A stretch of DNA of 64,000 nt from Micrasema longulum (taxonomy: Eukaryota > Arthropoda > Insecta > Trichoptera > Brachycentridae). Below are positions 60,672 through 64,000 of the stretch, one piece after another. Location: positions 186,001-250,000 of the forward strand of contig JAGVSM010003545.1 of NCBI GenBank assembly GCA_022494885.1, in the 5' to 3' direction. The notes below the pieces were generated by a model. It saw only the letters and a list, made by a program, of their open reading frames with translations, had not been told where the DNA came from and searched no databases. How positions within the stretch are numbered: position 1 is the stretch's first letter; each line of letters opens with the position of its first letter. A program made the position numbers and the translations under genes.

Positions 60672-61740
60672 TATATGAGTATGTCCAAATGCTTACAGAC
60701 TGGCTGGATTTCCTCCCTAGGGAGTTATTCATTTTTTAATTTATTTCAACAGAGAGGGAAAACATTTTTGAGAAGGGAATATGGAAGTCTAGGCATTTAC
60801 AGTGCTTATGACCTGTCATTGGCTGGTTTAAGTGACCACTTTACACACTGTGAAACATTCACCATTCTGCCTGTGTTTGAACATCCACATTTCCTCAACT
60901 CTTTCATCTGTTGACTTTTGTGAAGTAAAAGAGCTGAAACCTTTATCACGTGGGTGAGATTTAACCAACTCACCCACTAGGCAACGCTTGAAAACAATTT
61001 TCCAACTTTTATGCTTAGTCTTTTACCAGGTAGTTAATTCAACAATGTTTGAGTGTGTCCAAATTCTTGCAGACTGGCTGGATTTCCCTTCTAGGGAGTA
61101 ATTCAAATTTAAATTTATTTAAACAGTTAATTCAAATTTAAATTTATTTATATCAAAATTTATTTCAAGAGAGTGAAAACATTTTTCAGAAGGGAATATG
61201 GAAGACTAGGCATTAGCAGGGCTTATTACCTGTTGTTGGCTGGTTTAAGTGGCCACTTTACACACTGTGTAACATTCACCATTCTGCCCATGTTTGAGCA
61301 TCCACATTTCCTCAACTCTTTCATCTGTTGACTTTTGTGAAGTAAGAGAGCTGAAACCTTTAAATTTAAATATAAATAACTTCCTAATGAGGAAATCCAG
61401 CCAGTCTGCAAGCATTTGGACATACTCAAACATTGTTGAATTAACCACTTGGTAAAATAAGAATCATGAAAATTGGAAAATTGTTTTCAGGCGTTGCCTA
61501 GTAGGTGATTTGGTTCAGCCGGATGAATCTCACCCACGTGATAAAGGTTTCAGCTCTTTTACTTCACAAAAGTCAACAGATGGAACAGTTGAGGAAATGT
61601 GGATGTTCAAACATGGGCAGAATGGTAAATGTTACACAGTGTGTAAAACCAGCCAATGACAGGTCATAAGCCTTGTAAATGCCTAGACTTCCATATTCAC
61701 TTTTCAAAAATGTTTTCCTTCTCTGTTAAACTAAATTTTA
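60672..61740. repeat. Family A array: direct and inverted units
   Basis: A plus A2 unit (60677 GAGTATGTCC.. to 61030 AGTTAATTCAACAATG) joins directly to a second plus unit (61031), which contains a short local duplication of TTCAAATTTAAATTTATTTA (61104-61150) and runs to about 61360. An inverted unit then runs from 61370 (ATATAAATAACTTCCTAATG) to 61730 (TTCCTTCTCTGTTAAACTAA). The joint AATTCAACAATGTTTGAG shows head-to-tail linkage of about 360-base units. Confidence 0.85.
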
Positions 61741-61809
61741 ATACTAAGAGAAGTATGTTTAATTCTTAAAAGTAAATTAATTAAATAAAGAAAATATTCA
61801 ATTGATTCA

Positions 61810-61925
61810 CATGAGACGGTTTGTGGTCCCGCGGATAGTGTCGTGGACTCCGGATCCGGTGGCCAGAGGTTCAAACACTGCTTCACAATACCTTGTTTCT
61901 TATTTTCTAACACAGTAATTTATGA
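61810..61925 (+). mobile_element. tRNA-Arg-like SINE, partial
   Basis: TTTGTGGTCCCGCGGATAGT, GTGGACTCCGGATCCGGTGG, CCAGAGGTTCAAACAC (B box). The usual conserved 3' part is only vaguely present. Confidence 0.65.
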
Positions 61926-62054
61926 CGTACGTTTATAATAGCTCTAGAAAATAATTTGAAATTTCCACTTAAAGACGCTTTTAATTGTAATAAATGAACA
62001 TTTAAAAAGCGTATTGTAAAAACACATTTTTCGCGGATGGCTCTAAGATAAGTT

Positions 62055-62750
62055 GTGATCGTTTTACATTATTGACAAAATTATTGTAAAATAATGATGG
62101 AGAATACAATATTGACTAATTTTTTGTAAAAATAATGATGGAGAATACAATATTGATCAAATTGTTGTAAAAATAATGATGGAGAATACAATATTTACTA
62201 ATTTTTTGTAAAAATAATGATGGAGAATACAATATTGACTAAATTGTTGTAAAAATGATGATGGAGAATACAATATTGACTAATTTGTTGTAAAAATAAT
62301 AATGGAGAATACAATATTGACTAATTTGTTGTAAAAATAATGATGGAGAATACAATATTGACTCATTTGTCGTAAAAATAATGATGGAGAATACAATATT
62401 GACTAATTTTTTGTAAAAATAATGATGGAGAATACAATATTGATTAAATTGTTGTAAAAATAATGATGGAGAATACAATATTGACTAAATTGTTGTAAAA
62501 ATGATGATGGAGAATACAATATTGACTAATTTGTTGTAAAAATAATAATGGAGAATACAATATTGACTAATTTGTTGTAAAAATAATGATGGAGAATACA
62601 ATATTGACTCATTTGTCGTAAAAATAATGATGGAGAATACAATATTGACTAATTTGTTGTAAAAATAATGATGGAGAATACAATATTGACTCATTTGTCG
62701 TAAAAATAATGATGTAGAATACAATATTGACTCATTTGTTGTAAAAATAT
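62055..62750 (+). repeat. 41-bp minisatellite with 246-bp higher-order repeat
   Basis: About 17 tandem units of 41 bases built on AATGATGGAGAATACAATAT and TGACTAATTTGTTGTAAAAA. Start spacing is exactly 41 (GATGG at 62096, 62137, 62178, 62219). Variants recur with a period of six units: ATGATGATGG at about 62256 and 62502, AATAATAATGG one unit later in both. The two equal minus-strand open frames (62239-62478 and 62485-62724) are by-products of this. Confidence 0.97.
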
Positions 62751-62815
62751 CATTGTCACTGTCATTTTATTTTGTTTATTTTCTGTTGTGTTATTTTAAA
62801 TAAATGAATTGAATT
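62751..62815 (+). mobile_element. LINE-like 3' tail
   Basis: TTTTATTTTGTTTATTTTCT, GTGTTATTTTAAATAAATGA-ATTGAATTAAAAAA resembles the J3 tail (AAATAAATGAATTCAATTCA). Confidence 0.45.
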
Positions 62816-62850
62816 AAAAAATGTTTACTCTCTCCGTTTGCAACAATTTT
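62816..62850 (-). repeat. Family A, terminal scrap
   Basis: AAAAAATGTTTACTCTCTCC-GTTTGCAACAATTTT corresponds to the family A2 end AAAAATGTTTTCCCTCTCTG-TTGCAACAAATTT. Confidence 0.55.
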
Positions 62851-62875
62851 TTAGTATTTTTGCTGATAAAATAAA

Positions 62876-63290
62876 TTAACGTAGTTACGCAGAAAGCAGC
62901 CAGTCCACAATTACAAAAAAAAGATTTTGGTGTTATAGGATGCAGTAAAGTATATTCTATGTTATGTTAAAAACTGCCAGGTCGCTGTCGTACAAAAAAA
63001 CTGTTATAATCACCTTCTGAAAATAGTGTCGGATCAGAAAATCGGCATTTCTCAATTTGCAGAAAATACTCACAGCACTATGGTATTTTAAAAATCATAA
63101 AAACTGGTCAAATACGTAATTAGATTCTTGTTCGTAGTATCAAAAAAACTAATGTATTCATTGTTTATCATTAGTCAAAAGTCGAAAACATTCCAACTGT
63201 TGTGTAGATTCGATTATTCACCCTTTTCACAAAAGTGTTACTATCTCAGTTTCACTTTTCTATGGTTGCTTTCTGTTTTAACTTCGTTAA
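62876..63290 (+). mobile_element. TTAA-flanked MITE (family E), copy 2, uninterrupted
   Basis: TTAA (62876-62879) then CGTAGTTACGCAGAAAGCAG..; right end ..TTGCTTTCTGTTTTAACTTC-G and TTAA (63287-63290). Terminal inverted repeats share CAGAAAGCA and AGTTA over about 24 bases. Internal sequence matches copy 1 throughout (TCACCTTCTGAAAATAGTG, ATCGGCATTTCTCAATTTGC, TGTATTCATTGTTTATCATT). No coding capacity. piggyBac-type mobilisation is inferred from the TTAA target. Confidence 0.78.
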
Positions 63291-63362
63291 AATGCAATAT
63301 ATTTGGACAAAATTTTTACGTATCAATCTGTCTACGCATGCCTCAAACACGTAAATACGTTT

Positions 63363-63520
63363 CCAATACATAATACCTACTGACCAATGGTTCGATTCTT
63401 ATTTCCAATAAAACCAATCAACCAATCGGACGATTCGGATTTCCAATACCGCCGATTGGCCAATGGAAGGCCTGATATCGAAGGCTTCGAAGGAAGGCCA
63501 CGCCCTTTCCCCCAATCGAA
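63363..63520. promoter_or_regulatory. CCAAT-box cluster in a GC-rich patch
   Basis: CCAAT occurs at 63363, 63384, 63403, 63413, 63422, 63443, 63460 and 63511, plus a reverse ATTGG at 63455, with GGCCACGCCCTTTCCC (63497-63512) nearby. Nine NF-Y-type boxes in 150 bases is far above expectation. No gene start is recognised on either side within the window; the open frames here are unremarkable. Confidence 0.4.
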
Positions 63521-64000
63521 CAGCGCATTTCTGAATACGCCGATACGTTCACGTGGAAAGGCATATAGATAGATATAAGTCAATATATTACGTAGGTACG
63601 TAGAGGTTTTTAGGGTTACACGTAGATGATATTGTCGGCGTTCAGGCAAAAGTCTATAACCCAAAAAGTTTGGAGATCAAGAAAAAATCAGCTGTGTGTT
63701 TTGGGGGTTTCATTTTTTATTTTATTTTGTTTTATTAAGAAAAAAATCAGTTATACTTAATGAGTATTAAAAACAGTGATTTTATAACATAAAAAGACCA
63801 ACCACAAAGGCAATAACTATTCAGACGTTGCTAATATTTTTTACATAAAGTATAGATAGCTTTTATAAATCAACTTGATTTGATAATTTCAAAGATGTTG
63901 AACGGTAATTTACATTTTTTAGATTAAAGTGCTTTTTATGTTTACTTTTGTATGGGTACTATTGTGTACCATGTTGTGTACTTATTTTTTAAATTACTTT
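63521..64000. other. AT-rich spacer at window end
   Basis: Nothing recognised. Confidence 0.45.

Noticed and set aside
61226..61448. Paired 67-codon minus-strand ORFs with similar sequence (also 60675-60914)
   Set aside because: All lie in family A repeats, in different frames and orientations. No conserved frame exists across copies.
62239..62724. Two similar 79-residue proteins on the minus strand
   Set aside because: They are translations of the 41-bp tandem repeat. Their similarity reflects the 246-bp higher-order period.
62055..62750. CRISPR-like array
   Set aside because: Repeats are directly adjacent 41-mers with no unique spacers, in a eukaryotic context.

Overview
This is a eukaryotic nuclear window, strongly AT-rich, with no operons, no bacterial-type gene packing and no complete host protein-coding gene that I can support. 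The mixture of LINE retrotransposons (several Jockey-like lineages, RTE-like lineages ending in short microsatellites, CR1/L2-like tails), a Penelope-like element with a GIY-YIG endonuclease, tRNA-derived SINEs, a TTAA-flanked MITE and many simple repeats fits an arthropod, most likely an insect. I cannot name the species. It reads as an accessory, transposon-filled intergenic or intronic region.

Layout. 1-10 kb: AT-rich spacer, SINEs, a large 5'-truncated Jockey-like element (6370-7755), two more decayed LINE ends (7790-8800), and a three-level nest of repeats (9365-10245). 10.5-17 kb: a (TAAAA)n array grown from a LINE tail, two RTE-like copies, a dense SINE patch, a minisatellite, and weak first-exon and internal-exon candidates. 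18-28 kb: LINE fragments in both orientations, an E2F/ETS-motif GC-rich patch (22932-23033), and an RTE/BovB-like insertion with an 11-bp target-site duplication (26173-27368). 29-36 kb: a long palindrome, a Jockey RT split by an RTE-like insertion, further LINE ends, and two copies of a CCAAT/CACGCCC/CRE-bearing repeat (family B). 37-48 kb: LINE ends, a Penelope-like copy with inverted terminal repeats, a 12-bp TSD and a hammerhead-ribozyme-like motif (38521-39363), and a LINE interrupted by a short RTE-like copy with a perfect 11-bp TSD (44691-44960). 49-62 kb: many copies of an unnamed dispersed repeat (family A), a split RTE-like copy carrying another LINE, a hAT-like end, a small Arg-rich ORF, CCAAT-rich GC patches, and a 41-bp minisatellite with 246-bp higher-order structure (62055-62750).

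The most interesting themes are: (1) repeat family A, present more than a dozen times as foldback, head-to-tail or composite copies, for which I can define both ends and TSDs of 10-12 bp, including a filled/empty site pair; (2) a TTAA-flanked MITE present twice; (3) several hammerhead-like folds associated with Penelope-like terminal sequences; (4) short GC-rich islands with dense CCAAT, E2F/ETS, NRF1 or CRE motifs and no obvious gene attached. Everything is read by eye: repeat boundaries are generally good to about 10-20 bases, except where TSDs define them.
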